From Olsenella uli (lineage in GTDB: Bacteria > Actinomycetota > Coriobacteriia > Coriobacteriales > Atopobiaceae), in the NCBI RefSeq assembly GCF_016900775.1, contig NZ_JACJKN010000004.1, positions 62,001 through 126,000 on the forward strand: a stretch of DNA of 64,000 bases, written 5' to 3'. This document shows, one piece after another, positions 15,918-24,783 of this stretch. Under the pieces are notes generated by a model. That model worked only from the letters and a program-made list of their open reading frames with translations, was not told the origin of the DNA and made no database searches. The position numbers and the translations under genes are program-made. Every line of letters starts with the position of its first letter. Position 1 is the first letter of the stretch.

Positions 15918-17246
15918 TTAGCTGGTGCGAACGGTGTCGAGCGACTGCATCCAGGCGATGTAGACGCTCGGGTAGTGGCCGTAGAGCACCTGCACGGGGT
16001 TCACGTCGGCGAGGAGGTCGTGCGCGAGGGAGAAGACCCCGCCCGCGCTCGCGAGGTCGTCGGCCGTGGGAATCTCGCGCGCGAGGTCCCCCACCAGCCT
16101 GTCCACGCGCTCGCGGTCCTCGGGAACGTAGGGGCACCCCACGCCGGTGTTAGCCTCGAAGATCTTGCACATAGCCTCGTACTTCTCGCCAAAGCCCTCG
16201 TCGCCGTGGCCGGGAAGCCAGAGGTCGTGCCCGTAGCGCTCGTAGCCCCAGGAGGCGAGCGGCAGGCGCGGTACCAGGTCGCTCGGGTTCATGACGTTGA
16301 AGACGTTGTCGTAGAGGGCGTCGCGCGCGTTGTCGAAGGTCGTGACCTCGGGCGTGGCGAAGGTGTAGCAGTAGATGCCCCCAAGCGGCGCCAGCACGCG
16401 CAGGCCCTGCGACATCTCGTCGGCGTACGCGGCGGCGATGTTGGCCACGGCGGCTCCGCGCGAGTGCCCGGTGAACAGCAGGCAGATGTCGTCCGTGCCG
16501 TCGAGGCCCGCCTCCTCGGTGACGCGCTCGGCGAGCACGTCCACGATCTCGCGCGCGGCCTGGGCAAAGCCCTCGTGCGTGATCTCGTCCATGTCGTAGG
16601 CGGCCGCGTCGCCCATGTTGAGGTCGCTCAGCCACTCGGAGCCGTAGCTCCCGCGGATGGACACGAGGAAAAGGGTCTTCTCGGCGCCGCCCCCGCCCGT
16701 CACGCGCTTGGCGGCAACCGAGTAGGCAACGACGTCATCCGTGCCGGTGATGAGGTCCACGACCTCGTCGAAGATCTCGCTGCGGTATTGATACGACGCC
16801 GTGGAGATCTCCTCGAAGCCCAGCGCCGCGAGCGCGGCCTCCATGTAGGCCGGCGAGTCCGAGCCCGCCTGGTAGTACGCCGACTCGGAGTTGGCCACGG
16901 CAGAGAGCACCGAGCACGTGGTGGCAAGATCGTGGTTGTAGACGGTGGGATCCCGGAAGAACCAGTCGTCGTCCCAGGCCACCTCCGTGGAGATGGTCTC
17001 CGAGCCCGTGGCCATGCTCGTGAAGTCGATGCGCGTCGAGAAGGACCCCGTGCGCCCGGACGAGCCCTCCAGCGCCGCGAACTCGCTCGGGGCCTGGACC
17101 ACGCCCAGGCCCGCCTCCCTCTGCGCGAGGCGCCGCTGCACCGCCAGCCCGAGCGCGACGACGGCGACGGCCAGGGCCGACAGCAGGGCAAGAAGGACGC
17201 GCCGCCCCCAGCGCGGCCTCGCCGGGGCCTCACCCGGCGCCATCAT
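15918..17246 (-). CDS. Membrane-anchored class 3 lipase-like hydrolase
   Basis: A 442-residue lipase of the fungal/class 3 type. An N-terminal basic region and one hydrophobic helix (about 16-36) act as signal anchor. The nucleophile is the Ser in FTGHSRGAAVANI (about residue 262); the acid is likely in NPSDLVPRLP and the histidine in the YGHDLW region. It would act outside the membrane on lipids or other esters. Its ATG overlaps the stop of the CmpB-like gene (ATGA), so the two are translationally coupled and probably work together in the envelope. Confidence 0.85.
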   Translation of the reverse strand: MMAPGEAPARPRWGRRVLLALLSALAVAVVALGLAVQRRLAQREAGLGVVQAPSEFAALEGSSGRTGSFSTRIDFTSMATGSETISTEVAWDDDWFFRDPTVYNHDLATTCSVLSAVANSESAYYQAGSDSPAYMEAALAALGFEEISTASYQYRSEIFDEVVDLITGTDDVVAYSVAAKRVTGGGGAEKTLFLVSIRGSYGSEWLSDLNMGDAAAYDMDEITHEGFAQAAREIVDVLAERVTEEAGLDGTDDICLLFTGHSRGAAVANIAAAYADEMSQGLRVLAPLGGIYCYTFATPEVTTFDNARDALYDNVFNVMNPSDLVPRLPLASWGYERYGHDLWLPGHGDEGFGEKYEAMCKIFEANTGVGCPYVPEDRERVDRLVGDLAREIPTADDLASAGGVFSLAHDLLADVNPVQVLYGHYPSVYIAWMQSLDTVRTS

Positions 17247-18556
17247 GCCTCCGGGGCCGCCGAGACGTCAGCCACGGCGCGCGCCGCCCCGTCCACGCGC
17301 GCGGAGTCGTCCGGCGTGATGGTCATGGACTCGAAGCGCCGCGCCATGTAGTCGTTGCCGTAGTGCTCGGCGTAGAACCGCTCGACGGGCGTGGTCTGCG
17401 GGATGCCGGAGAGGCGCTCGAACCAGCAGTCGAGCGCCTCGAGCGTCATGACGCCGTTCACGAGCATGAGGGCGGCGCAGAGCGCGGTGAACGAGTAGCG
17501 GACCTTCCACGGGATGAGGTTGATGAGTTTGAGCATCCACGGCAGGCAGAGCCTGATCCACACAAGGCCGAGGGCGCCCCACATGCACATGAAGAGGGTC
17601 GAGGTGCGCCCGCCAAAGAGCAGGGCCACCGGGTCCGGGAAGAGCCCGAAGATCGTGGAGCCCGAGTAGTCCCAGGCCACGGCGCCAAAGCCCAGCTCCA
17701 TGAACCAGGCCGTCGCCGCCTCGAAGAGCCCGCCGATCACGGCGGAGACGAGAAAGACGATCGCCGGACTCGCCCGGTAGAAGCGGTTGAGCGCCACCGT
17801 CATGAGCACCGCGCCAAAGCCATAGATGGGCGAGAACGGCCCAAAGAGCAGCCCCGCGCGGTCCTGGACCTCGCCGGGGACCACGACGACGAAGTGGTAG
17901 ACGGTCTCGATGACGAGGCCGAGCACGCAGCAGGCCACGAACACCCAGAACAGGTTGAAGAAGTTGAGCTCGATGTAGCCCTTGCCCCCGAGGTCGCGCC
18001 CGAGCATGCCCTCCTCGGCGGCCTCGCGGTCCACCAGGTCGCGCACGCGGCGCTTGAGCTCGCGCTCGCGGCGCAGCGACGGGTCCACGGTGACGGAGAT
18101 CGCCAGGAGGATGAGCAGCTGGACGGCATCGGGGACGAGCGTGGCGTCGATGCCCTGCAGCATGATCTTGAGCAGGACCTGGACGACCGACGTGCCGATG
18201 AGCACGTGCGACCAGCGCGCCGCGTTGCGGCGCCGGCTCTTGCGCAGCGAGCGCCCAAAGACGACGAGCGCCGCGCCGTTGCCAATGGTGACGAGGTAGC
18301 TGATGGCGAGAAGGACCACGGGCAGCGTGGGGTCGGTGCCCACGATGATCAGGGACGGGTCGGTCTGGAGCGCCCACGTCATGAGGGCGGCGAACACGAT
18401 GACAGAAAACAGGGTGAACACGCCGAGGACCGTGCAGAGGGCCCCGTAGAGCCGCATCGCGAGCGGGATCTTCGCGGCCGCGGCGTCGCCCTCCGAGGCG
18501 GGGGCGCCCGCGCGCATGTCGGCGTCGATGGTTTCTGGCTGCGCCTTTGGGGTCAT
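17243..18556 (-). CDS. CmpB-type putative ABC permease membrane protein
   Basis: A 437-residue polytopic membrane protein. The part from about residue 200 (FWVFVACCVLGLVIETVYHF, then GLLFGPFSPIYGFGAVL) fits the family named ABC_trans_CmpB, whose true transport role is unproved; no partner ATPase is adjacent. The N-terminal 150 residues add about four helices. GAGGAGCTCAC precedes the ATG. It heads a two-gene operon with the class 3 lipase. A GCGAGAAGGAC word at 18305 is read antisense as VLLA in a membrane helix. Confidence 0.8.
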   Translation of the reverse strand: MTPKAQPETIDADMRAGAPASEGDAAAAKIPLAMRLYGALCTVLGVFTLFSVIVFAALMTWALQTDPSLIIVGTDPTLPVVLLAISYLVTIGNGAALVVFGRSLRKSRRRNAARWSHVLIGTSVVQVLLKIMLQGIDATLVPDAVQLLILLAISVTVDPSLRRERELKRRVRDLVDREAAEEGMLGRDLGGKGYIELNFFNLFWVFVACCVLGLVIETVYHFVVVVPGEVQDRAGLLFGPFSPIYGFGAVLMTVALNRFYRASPAIVFLVSAVIGGLFEAATAWFMELGFGAVAWDYSGSTIFGLFPDPVALLFGGRTSTLFMCMWGALGLVWIRLCLPWMLKLINLIPWKVRYSFTALCAALMLVNGVMTLEALDCWFERLSGIPQTTPVERFYAEHYGNDYMARRFESMTITPDDSARVDGAARAVADVSAAPEA

Positions 18557-18698
18557 GTGAGCTCCTCGAGGCCCGGTCCAACCGAAGGGTAAGCAAGCGT
18601 TCCCACGATAACCGAGAGGCCCTCTCGCCCCGATGGGAAGGGCCCCGCCGCCCCATACTCAAGGAATCGTTGATATCACCCCGTTCTTCTCGCCCCGA

Positions 18699-18728
18699 TT
18701 GACCGGGCGGAGGCCGCCTGCGTATACT
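18699..18728 (+). promoter_or_regulatory. Sigma-70-like promoter
   Basis: TTGACC (18699-18704) and TATACT (18723-18728) are spaced 18 bp, 54 bp before the start of the small membrane protein gene. Confidence 0.6.
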
Positions 18729-18781
18729 TTCTGGTTTGATGTGCAGCCAGCCCCACGACACGGCACCACGGAGGGAAGCCC

Positions 18782-19189
18782 ATGACCAAAGAATGCAGCA
18801 TCGTGAAGGGAATCAGCTTCTTCCTTTCCCTTATCGGCATCGCCTCGATCGCGATGGCGGCGATCGCCTACTTCCTCGGCCCCACCATCGACCTGGGCAT
18901 CGATGACCAGGGGGCGATGGTCCTCGCGGCCGCCGTCGTCCTGCTGTTCATCGGGGCGCTCGAGCTTGTCACGGGCGTCATGGGCATCCGCCTCTCCAAG
19001 GACCCCGCGCGCCTCAAGCCCTTCGTCGTCTCCGCGACCATCCTCACGCTCGTGAACCTCTTCGAGGTCTTCATGAAGATCGGCTCCGACGAGGACGGCC
19101 CGATCTGGGTCAACCTGCTCTACGCCGCGCTCGCCTTCACGGCGATCGTCTATGCCTCGCGCGCCATGAAGGGTGTCGACGCCCAGTAG
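18782..19189 (+). CDS. Four-helix membrane protein, unknown function
   Basis: A 135-residue protein with four predicted membrane helices (about 8-30, 43-63, 75-92 and 108-127) and short acidic loops. No family is recognised with confidence; the layout resembles small DUF308/DUF-type bacterial membrane proteins. GGAGGGAAGCCC precedes the ATG and a good promoter lies upstream, so it is likely a real, separately expressed gene. Confidence 0.75.
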   Translation: MTKECSIVKGISFFLSLIGIASIAMAAIAYFLGPTIDLGIDDQGAMVLAAAVVLLFIGALELVTGVMGIRLSKDPARLKPFVVSATILTLVNLFEVFMKIGSDEDGPIWVNLLYAALAFTAIVYASRAMKGVDAQ

Positions 19190-19351
19190 CGCCCCTTGGC
19201 CTCGCCCGCCCCAGGAATCCGGGACGGGACGTCGGCTATAGTCTCTGTATGGCCGAGACCAGACGGTCCTTCTCCGGCCGCCGCCACCCCCGACATGGCG
19301 GCGGCCGCACTCTTTGCCGGAACATATCTCCTTGCCGGGACATGGGGGCGC

Positions 19352-20287
19352 ATGAACGTCAGACAGCTCAGATTCTTCTGCCTCGCCGCCCGCGACGGCA
19401 CCTTCTCCGCCGCGGCGAGGGAGGAGGGCGTCACAGTCCAGGCGGTCTCCAAGTCCATCCACGAGCTCGAGGAGGAGCTGGGCGGGGCGCTGTTCGTCAG
19501 GGCCGGCAAGGGGATGGCCCTCACGCCCCTTGGCGAGAAGATCCTCGAGCCGGCGCGCGCCGCGGTCATGAGCTTCGAGTCCGTGGAACGCGTCGCGGGC
19601 GCCGGGCGCGCGGCCGAAAGGAGGGACGGCCTGGAGCTCGCCCTCGTCTCTCCGCCCTTCTCCAAGCATGAGTTCATCTGCGGCGTCATCTCTCGGCTCG
19701 CGACGCATGCCCTCGGGGTCAAGACCCGCCTCTCGGTCTCGGTGGGGGCCAAGGCGCTCGCGGGCCTTCGGGCGGGAACGGTGGACGCACTGTTCACCAT
19801 CGGCCGGCTCCGCGCGCCGCAGTGCGAATGCACGCAGATCGGGTCGGTCTCGCCGGGCGCCTTTCTGGGGAGGGGCCACCCGCTGCGCGGGAAGGGGGCG
19901 CTCTCCTTTGCGGACCTTGAGCCGTACCCCGTCCTCTGGTCAGACGAGGTCGACGGGTTCAACGAGACGGTCCTCGTCACCTGCCAGAGGGCCGGGCTGA
20001 GCTCGCCCGTGGTCCCCATCGAGACGAGCGAGGAGGTCGTCGACTTCCTCGAGAGCCGCAACGGGTTCATCATGGGCGTGAACCTCAAGGCGCTCAGCAT
20101 CAGGCCCTTCGCCATGATGCACGGCCTCGACCCGGCGGACGCCCCCTCGGTCCCCGTCTGCATTGTCACGCTCGAGGGATCGTGCCGCCCGGAGGTGGAG
20201 CGCCTGAGGCAGTTCGTCTGCAACGAGTTCTCCCTCCTGGCGCGCACGCTGGGGACGGCCTCCGGCCCGCAGAAAGACCTATCATAA
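19352..20287 (+). CDS. LysR-family transcriptional regulator
   Basis: A 311-residue LysR regulator. The helix-turn-helix (about residues 3-60: NVRQLRFFCLAARDGTFSAAAREEGVT, split here only by reading) starts right at the ATG 19352, which is why the longer in-frame extension was not used. A substrate-binding domain follows (about 90-300), with a flexible hinge containing PFSKHEF. Its target may be the SDR/MocA genes downstream on the same strand or a distant locus. The effector is unknown. Confidence 0.9.
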   Translation: MNVRQLRFFCLAARDGTFSAAAREEGVTVQAVSKSIHELEEELGGALFVRAGKGMALTPLGEKILEPARAAVMSFESVERVAGAGRAAERRDGLELALVSPPFSKHEFICGVISRLATHALGVKTRLSVSVGAKALAGLRAGTVDALFTIGRLRAPQCECTQIGSVSPGAFLGRGHPLRGKGALSFADLEPYPVLWSDEVDGFNETVLVTCQRAGLSSPVVPIETSEEVVDFLESRNGFIMGVNLKALSIRPFAMMHGLDPADAPSVPVCIVTLEGSCRPEVERLRQFVCNEFSLLARTLGTASGPQKDLS

Positions 20288-20345
20288 AGTCGGACAGGCG
20301 GGGGACCGTTCCCAGCGCGCGCCGCCGCGCGGAAGGAGGCCGACC

Positions 20346-21128
20346 ATGACCGACATCGCAATCGTCACCGGGGCGTCGTCCGGCCTTGGAGCCGAGCTCG
20401 TGCGTCTGCTCGGCGAGGGCGCCTTCGGGCCGCTCGACGAGGTCTGGGCCGTCTCGCGCCATGCCGCGCGCACGTCCCCGCGCGTGCGCCCGTTCGCGCT
20501 CGACCTCACGGAGCCGGCGTCGTTCGACGCGCTCGAGGCGGCGCTCGCCGAGACGCCCGGCGCCCGCGTGGCGCTTCTCGTCAACAACGCCGGCTTCGGG
20601 ACGTTCGGCGACTTCGCGGACATGCCCGCGGCCGACAACGCGGACATGGCGCGCCTGCTCATGCTCGCGCCCGTGGAGCTCACATACCGCGCGCTGCCGT
20701 ACATGGCGGCGGGCTCGCGCGTCCTCAACGTGGCCAGCGTGGCCGCCTTCATGCCGCAGCCGGGCCTCGCCACGTACTCGGCGGCCAAGCGGTTCGTCCT
20801 GGACTTCTCGCGCGCGCTCGACGCGGAGCTCGGGGACGTGGGCATCCACGTGACGGCGCTCTGCCCCAAGTTCATGCGCACGGGGTTTCTCGACCACGCG
20901 GGGGCGGGCGACGTCGCCGCGCGCATGGCGGGCCTCACCGGCTTCGAGGACGTGGCGCGCGTGGCGGAGCGCGCCCTCGCGGCCGCCCGCGCCGGGCGGG
21001 CGCTCTGTATCCCCTCCCCCGACATGCGCGCGTTCTACGTCGCCGCCAAGCTGCTCCCCTACCCGCTGCTCCTGCGCGCCGAGCGCGCCCTCATGGGCCT
21101 CGGGGCCGCGCGCGGGGAAAGGGGCTGA
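20346..21128 (+). CDS. Short-chain dehydrogenase/reductase
   Basis: A 260-residue classical SDR. The cofactor motif TGASSGLG (about 8-15), NNAG (about 82-85), active-site Ser in NVASVAA and YSAAK (Tyr and Lys) are all present. The C-terminal amphipathic stretch (YVAAKLLPYPLLLRAERAL) could bind membrane. Substrate unknown. It lies 4 bp before the MocA oxidoreductase gene; the pair probably forms an operon. Confidence 0.92.
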   Translation: MTDIAIVTGASSGLGAELVRLLGEGAFGPLDEVWAVSRHAARTSPRVRPFALDLTEPASFDALEAALAETPGARVALLVNNAGFGTFGDFADMPAADNADMARLLMLAPVELTYRALPYMAAGSRVLNVASVAAFMPQPGLATYSAAKRFVLDFSRALDAELGDVGIHVTALCPKFMRTGFLDHAGAGDVAARMAGLTGFEDVARVAERALAAARAGRALCIPSPDMRAFYVAAKLLPYPLLLRAERALMGLGAARGERG

Positions 21129-21132
21129 CGCC

Positions 21133-22275
21133 ATGGGCGAGAAGGACCTGGGCGGGGGCGCCGCCACGAGGGACCGCGGCGCGGCGGGCGCCCGCGCGGT
21201 GCGCTGGGGGATCGTCGGCGCGGGCAGGATAGCCCACCGGTTCGCGCGGAGCCTCGCGCACGAGGGGCGCTCCGAGCTCGTGGCCATCAGCTGCCGCCGC
21301 GCCGGGCGGGCGGAGGCCTTCGCCCTCGAGCACGGCGTCCCCGAGGGCGGCGCCCTCTCCGACGAGGCGCTCGGCGGAGTCGCGGGGGCGGCCCACGCGG
21401 CCCTTCTCGCCCGGCCGGACGTCGACGCCGTCTACCTCGCCCTCCCCCATGCGATGCACCTCGAGTGGGCGCTCGCGGCGCTGCGGGCGGGCAAGGCCGT
21501 GCTCTGCGAGAAGCCGGCCTGCGTGGACGCCGAGGAGGCGCGCGAGCTCGCGGGCGCGGCCCGCGAGACGGGGACCCTCTTTATGGAGGCGATGAAGACG
21601 CGCTTCTCCCCGCTCTACCGGCGTGTGCGCGAGCTCGTCGCGGAGGGCGCCATCGGCGAGGTCCGCCGCGTGGAGGCGCTGCTCGAGAACGACATGGGGG
21701 AGCGCATCGCGCGCGGGGGCGACTACCTCTCCGCCGCGCGCGGGGGCGGCATCCTGCTGGACTCCGGCATCTACTGCGCCTCCTGGGTGGAGGACTACCT
21801 GGGCGGCCCCCTCGAGGTCGTGGGCGCGGCCGCGCGCTGGGACCACGGCCACGACTGCTTTGTCGAGGCCGAGCTCGCGCGCGGAGAGATGACGGCGCGG
21901 CTCGTCACCGCCGCCGACGCGGCCGGCCCCCGGGAGGCCCGCATCATCGGGGCGGCGGGGACCATCGTGGTGGAGGACATGCACCGCCCGCAGCGCGCCC
22001 GCCTGGAGCGCCCGGGCGAGGACCCCGTCGGGCTCGAGCTCCCCTACCCCGTCGACGACTTCTACGACGAGATCGGGCACTTCGTCGACCTCGTGGTCTG
22101 TGGAAGGGCGGAGTCTGACGTCATGCCGCTCGCGGCCACGCTGCGCTGCGCCGAGCTGCTCGACGCCGTGCGGGCCGCCATCGGACCGGAGGGGGACGGG
22201 CCGCGCGCGGACCGCCCTCAACCGCCCGCGGACGCCGGCCGAACGCGGCTCGCCCCCGAGCGGGCCAGCAGGTAG
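21133..22275 (+). CDS. Gfo/Idh/MocA-family oxidoreductase
   Basis: A 380-residue NAD(P)-dependent oxidoreductase. The Rossmann motif GIVGAGRIAHRF begins near residue 26; LCEKPACVD carries the family's EKP motif; YCASW and the C-terminal beta-sheet domain follow. Dehydrogenation of a sugar or cyclitol derivative is typical; the substrate is unknown. The first residues read MGEKDLGGG: the dispersed word sits directly at the start codon and gives a low-complexity extension before the Rossmann fold. Residues after about 350 are a disordered Pro/Arg-rich tail. Confidence 0.9.
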   Translation: MGEKDLGGGAATRDRGAAGARAVRWGIVGAGRIAHRFARSLAHEGRSELVAISCRRAGRAEAFALEHGVPEGGALSDEALGGVAGAAHAALLARPDVDAVYLALPHAMHLEWALAALRAGKAVLCEKPACVDAEEARELAGAARETGTLFMEAMKTRFSPLYRRVRELVAEGAIGEVRRVEALLENDMGERIARGGDYLSAARGGGILLDSGIYCASWVEDYLGGPLEVVGAAARWDHGHDCFVEAELARGEMTARLVTAADAAGPREARIIGAAGTIVVEDMHRPQRARLERPGEDPVGLELPYPVDDFYDEIGHFVDLVVCGRAESDVMPLAATLRCAELLDAVRAAIGPEGDGPRADRPQPPADAGRTRLAPERASR

Positions 22276-22327
22276 TCTAGAGCCCCAGAGTCGAACGCGC
22301 CCCCGGCGCCCAAAAGAAAGGACCCCC

Positions 22328-22612
22328 ATGGACATCCAGGCCATCATCTCCCAGGTCTCCGCCGCCCTCGCGGACGCCCCCGAGAGGCTCCAGGACCTCC
22401 TTGCCGACCCCAAGGGCACCATCGAGGAGCTCACCGGCCAGCCAATCGGAGACGCCGACCTCTCGCAGATCGTCGACGGCGTGAAGAGCGGCATCGCCGA
22501 CGGCAGCCTCGACCTCGGCGCGCTGGACCTCGGCAACCTCGACCTCGGCGCGCTGGCCGGCGGCCTCGGCGGCATGCTCGGCGGCCTGGGCGGCCTTTTC
22601 GGCAGGAAGTAG
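22328..22612 (+). CDS. Small protein with Leu/Gly repeat tail
   Basis: A 94-residue protein. The first 60 residues look like a small helical domain (MDIQAIISQVSAALADAPER, then a DLLADPKGTIEELTG segment). The tail is a run of DLGALDLGNLDLG-type units followed by GGLGGMLGGLGGLFG, a low-complexity, possibly self-associating or membrane-active stretch. AAGAAAGGACCCCC precedes the ATG. No family is recognised. It lies 52 bp after the MocA gene and could be cotranscribed. Confidence 0.65.
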   Translation: MDIQAIISQVSAALADAPERLQDLLADPKGTIEELTGQPIGDADLSQIVDGVKSGIADGSLDLGALDLGNLDLGALAGGLGGMLGGLGGLFGRK

Positions 22613-22631
22613 CGCCCGCATAAGCGCGTGA

Positions 22632-22669
22632 CAGGGGGACGGAGCGGTGACAGGCCCTCCGTCCCCCTG
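22632..22669. repeat. Inverted repeat between converging genes
   Basis: CAGGGGGACGGAG (22632-22644) and its complement (22657-22669) frame a 12-nt loop. The GGGGAC core is shared with other palindromes in the window. It ends 3 bp from the stop of the flavin reductase gene. Confidence 0.7.
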
Positions 22670-22671
22670 CC

Positions 22672-23199
22672 CTATCTCAGGACGTAGGCGGAGACGATCT
22701 CCGCATAGTACGCGGTGTGCGAGGCGTCCGTGGAGTAGTACCTCCCGCGCAGGTCCTCGCGCAGCAGCGACTCGTCCTGCTCGCGCCTGTAGAGCACGCG
22801 GCACTCCAGCGTGAGCGGGAGCTCCCGGACGGCGGGGGCGCCGACCTCCTCCCCCTCGACGAGCGTGAGGCCGAGCTCGGCCACCTTGTCCAGGTCGCGC
22901 CCGCTCTTGGAGCCGCAGACCGCAAGGATCTGGCTGATACGCCGGTCGTGGTCCTTCTCGCCTGCGCGCATGGGCACGCTCACCGTGAACTCGCCGCTCT
23001 TCTCGATGAGGCCGTACGTGAAGCGGCTGCTGCGGACGTAGGCCACGAAGAGGGGCTTGCCCCATTCGACGCCCAGCGTGCCCCACCCGATGGTCATGGG
23101 GTTGGCGCGACCGCCCGCGCGGGCGGTGAGCAGCACGCCCTTGGGCAGCTCCCGCAGGATGGTGGGTGCGTACTCGGTGACGTCGATCTTCTCGCGCAT
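22672..23199 (-). CDS. Flavin reductase-like domain protein
   Basis: A 175-residue flavin reductase-like (split-barrel FMN-binding) protein. The N-terminal part has LRELPKGVLLTARAGGRANPMTIGWGTLG, typical of the family's FMN pocket (written here in parts: LRELPKGVLLTA and NPMTIGWGTLG). RSSRFTYGLIEKSGEFTVSV follows. The ATG at 23199 has GGGAGG at 7 bp. A GEKD, coded at 22951, lies in the loop before the DRRISQILAVCG helix. Partner enzyme unknown. Divergent from an MBL hydrolase. Confidence 0.85.
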   Translation of the reverse strand: MREKIDVTEYAPTILRELPKGVLLTARAGGRANPMTIGWGTLGVEWGKPLFVAYVRSSRFTYGLIEKSGEFTVSVPMRAGEKDHDRRISQILAVCGSKSGRDLDKVAELGLTLVEGEEVGAPAVRELPLTLECRVLYRREQDESLLREDLRGRYYSTDASHTAYYAEIVSAYVLR

Positions 23200-23256
23200 G
23201 CGTGCCTCCCGCCCAACGTACAATCAGATAACCCGATTATAAGGAGGGGAGCCGCC

Positions 23257-23919
23257 ATGGGCAGCCTCGAGAGCGTCCGCGTGTTCACCCAGAGCGCCAT
23301 CCGGATCGAGGGGGCGGGAGGGACGGTCGCGTACTTCGACCCCTTTTCGCTCGCGGCCGCCGAGGCCGCGCACGACGCCGACTACGTGCTCATCACCCAC
23401 GCCCACTACGACCACCTCTCGCCCGAGGACTACGCGCGCGTGGCCGGCGAGAAAACCGTGGTCGTGGCGCCCGCGGGCATGGCCGGCGAGGTCGCGGGGC
23501 TGGGCGCGGCCGCGACGCACCTCGTGCGCGCGGGCGAGAAGCTCGAGCTGCCGGGGATCCGCGTGGAGGCCGTGCCCGCCTACAACGTGGAGCCCGAGCG
23601 CCTGGGCATGCACCCGCAGGCGAACGGCTGGCTCGGCTACGTGGTGACGCTCGACGGCGACCCCACACGCTACTACGTCACCGGCGACACCGACCAGAAC
23701 CCGGACAACGAGCGCGTGGCCTGCGACGTCATGTTCCTGCCCATCGGCGGCACCTACACCTGCGACGCGCGCCAGGCGGCCGCCTTCGTGAACGCGGTGC
23801 ATCCTGCCGCCGCGGTGCCCACCCACTACGGCAGCATCGTCGGCACCTACGCCGACTTCGACGCCTTTGCCGCCGAGGTCGACCCCTCCATCGCCGTCAT
23901 CCGCAAGCTCGAGCGCTGA
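23257..23919 (+). CDS. MBL-fold metal-dependent hydrolase (UlaG-like)
   Basis: A 220-residue MBL-fold hydrolase. THAHYDHLSP gives H48, H50, D52 and H53; YYVTGDTDQNPD and PTHYGSIVG supply the remaining metal ligands. Length and motifs match the UlaG-like/YycJ-distant group of small hydrolases; the natural substrate is unknown. AAGGAGGGGAGCCGCC precedes the ATG. Its divergent neighbour is the flavin reductase. Confidence 0.9.
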   Translation: MGSLESVRVFTQSAIRIEGAGGTVAYFDPFSLAAAEAAHDADYVLITHAHYDHLSPEDYARVAGEKTVVVAPAGMAGEVAGLGAAATHLVRAGEKLELPGIRVEAVPAYNVEPERLGMHPQANGWLGYVVTLDGDPTRYYVTGDTDQNPDNERVACDVMFLPIGGTYTCDARQAAAFVNAVHPAAAVPTHYGSIVGTYADFDAFAAEVDPSIAVIRKLER

Positions 23920-23940
23920 CGGCAAAGGGGACGGTCGCTT

Positions 23941-24435
23941 TTGCGCGCCTTCGGCAAGGCGGAGACGATCGCGCTGCTCGACCAGGGCGGAATCGCCTAC
24001 GAGCTCTACGAGCACGAGGCCGTCTTCACCGTGGAGCAGGCGCATGCCGCGGGCATTCCCCACCCCGAGCTCGGCGCCAAGAACCTCTTCCTGAGGGACG
24101 ACAAGCACCGCGCGTACTACCTCGTCTGCCTTCCGGACGAGAAGAGCGTATCGCTGCGGGAGGTCCAGGAGCGCCTGGGCTCGCGCCGCCTCTCGTTTGC
24201 GAGCGAGAAGGACCTGGGGGAGATGCTCGGCCTCGTGCCGGGCTCCGTCACGCCGCTCGGGGTGCTGAACGACGCCGAGCGGCGCGTGGAGGTCGTGATC
24301 GACCGGGAGCTCGTCGACGCCGGCCGCGTGACCGTGCACCCGTGCGACAACACCGCCACTGTCCTTCTCGCCACCACGGACCTGATTGCGCTGCTGCACG
24401 GGCGCGGCCGCACCGTACGCGTGGTCGACCTCTAG
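23941..24435 (+). CDS. ProX/YbaK-type aminoacyl-tRNA deacylase domain protein
   Basis: A 164-residue YbaK/ProX-type protein, the free-standing editing domain that clears mischarged tRNA(Pro). Family marks are the Lys in GAKNLFLRDDK, GLVPGSVTPLGVLND and the C-terminal HPCDNTATV. The only clear start is TTG at 23941, about 10 bp after AAAGGGGA. That upstream sequence looks like half of the window's GGGGAC palindrome, so repeat insertion may have rebuilt the start region. A GCGAGAAGGAC word (24203) gives EKDLG inside the gene and another is read antisense at 24361. Confidence 0.85.
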   Translation: MRAFGKAETIALLDQGGIAYELYEHEAVFTVEQAHAAGIPHPELGAKNLFLRDDKHRAYYLVCLPDEKSVSLREVQERLGSRRLSFASEKDLGEMLGLVPGSVTPLGVLNDAERRVEVVIDRELVDAGRVTVHPCDNTATVLLATTDLIALLHGRGRTVRVVDL

Positions 24436-24463
24436 AAGTTGCGACCTGCAATCTCCCGGTTTT

Positions 24464-24781
24464 TTAAGCGGCAAATGCAATCGTTCTACCTGCTATTATT
24501 CGAGTTTCCGCAGGTAGAAAGCTGCTTAAGAATCTGGGGTAGTTGCAGCTCATCTCACAGCGAGAAGAACACTCCCGCGGTGGGAGACGCCAATTCGAGA
24601 CACGGCGCGTCTCGAATTGTGCACACGATGTGTGCACTTTCTTGACGCATTGCGTCAAGAATCCTCAGCCCAAGGATTCGGCACACGGTGTGTGCCGAAT
24701 CTGAATTGTGAACGCATTGAGCTCACAATCAGACTGTCGCAAACTTCGCGTTCTGATCCAAAAGGGGCCTGTCCCCTTTTG
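24464..24781. repeat. Non-coding run of consecutive hairpins
   Basis: Between the ProX-like and tag genes lies a gene-free, AT-richer stretch holding hairpins head to tail. Arms are at 24484/24510 (10 bp, with an outer TTAAGC stem), 24572/24582 (5 bp), 24592/24609 (10 bp), 24619/24630 (8 bp, loop GAT), 24639/24652 (10 bp, loop ATT), 24676/24690 (11 bp, loop GGT), 24705/24723 (7 bp or 11 with mismatches, loop ATT) and 24759/24773 (9 bp, GGGG type). Three-base loops recur. No ORF of note is present. Confidence 0.85.
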
Positions 24782-24783
24782 AC

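Noticed and set aside
24464-24781. CRISPR array
   Set aside because: The hairpins have different sequences and spacings; there are no identical direct repeats and no cas genes.
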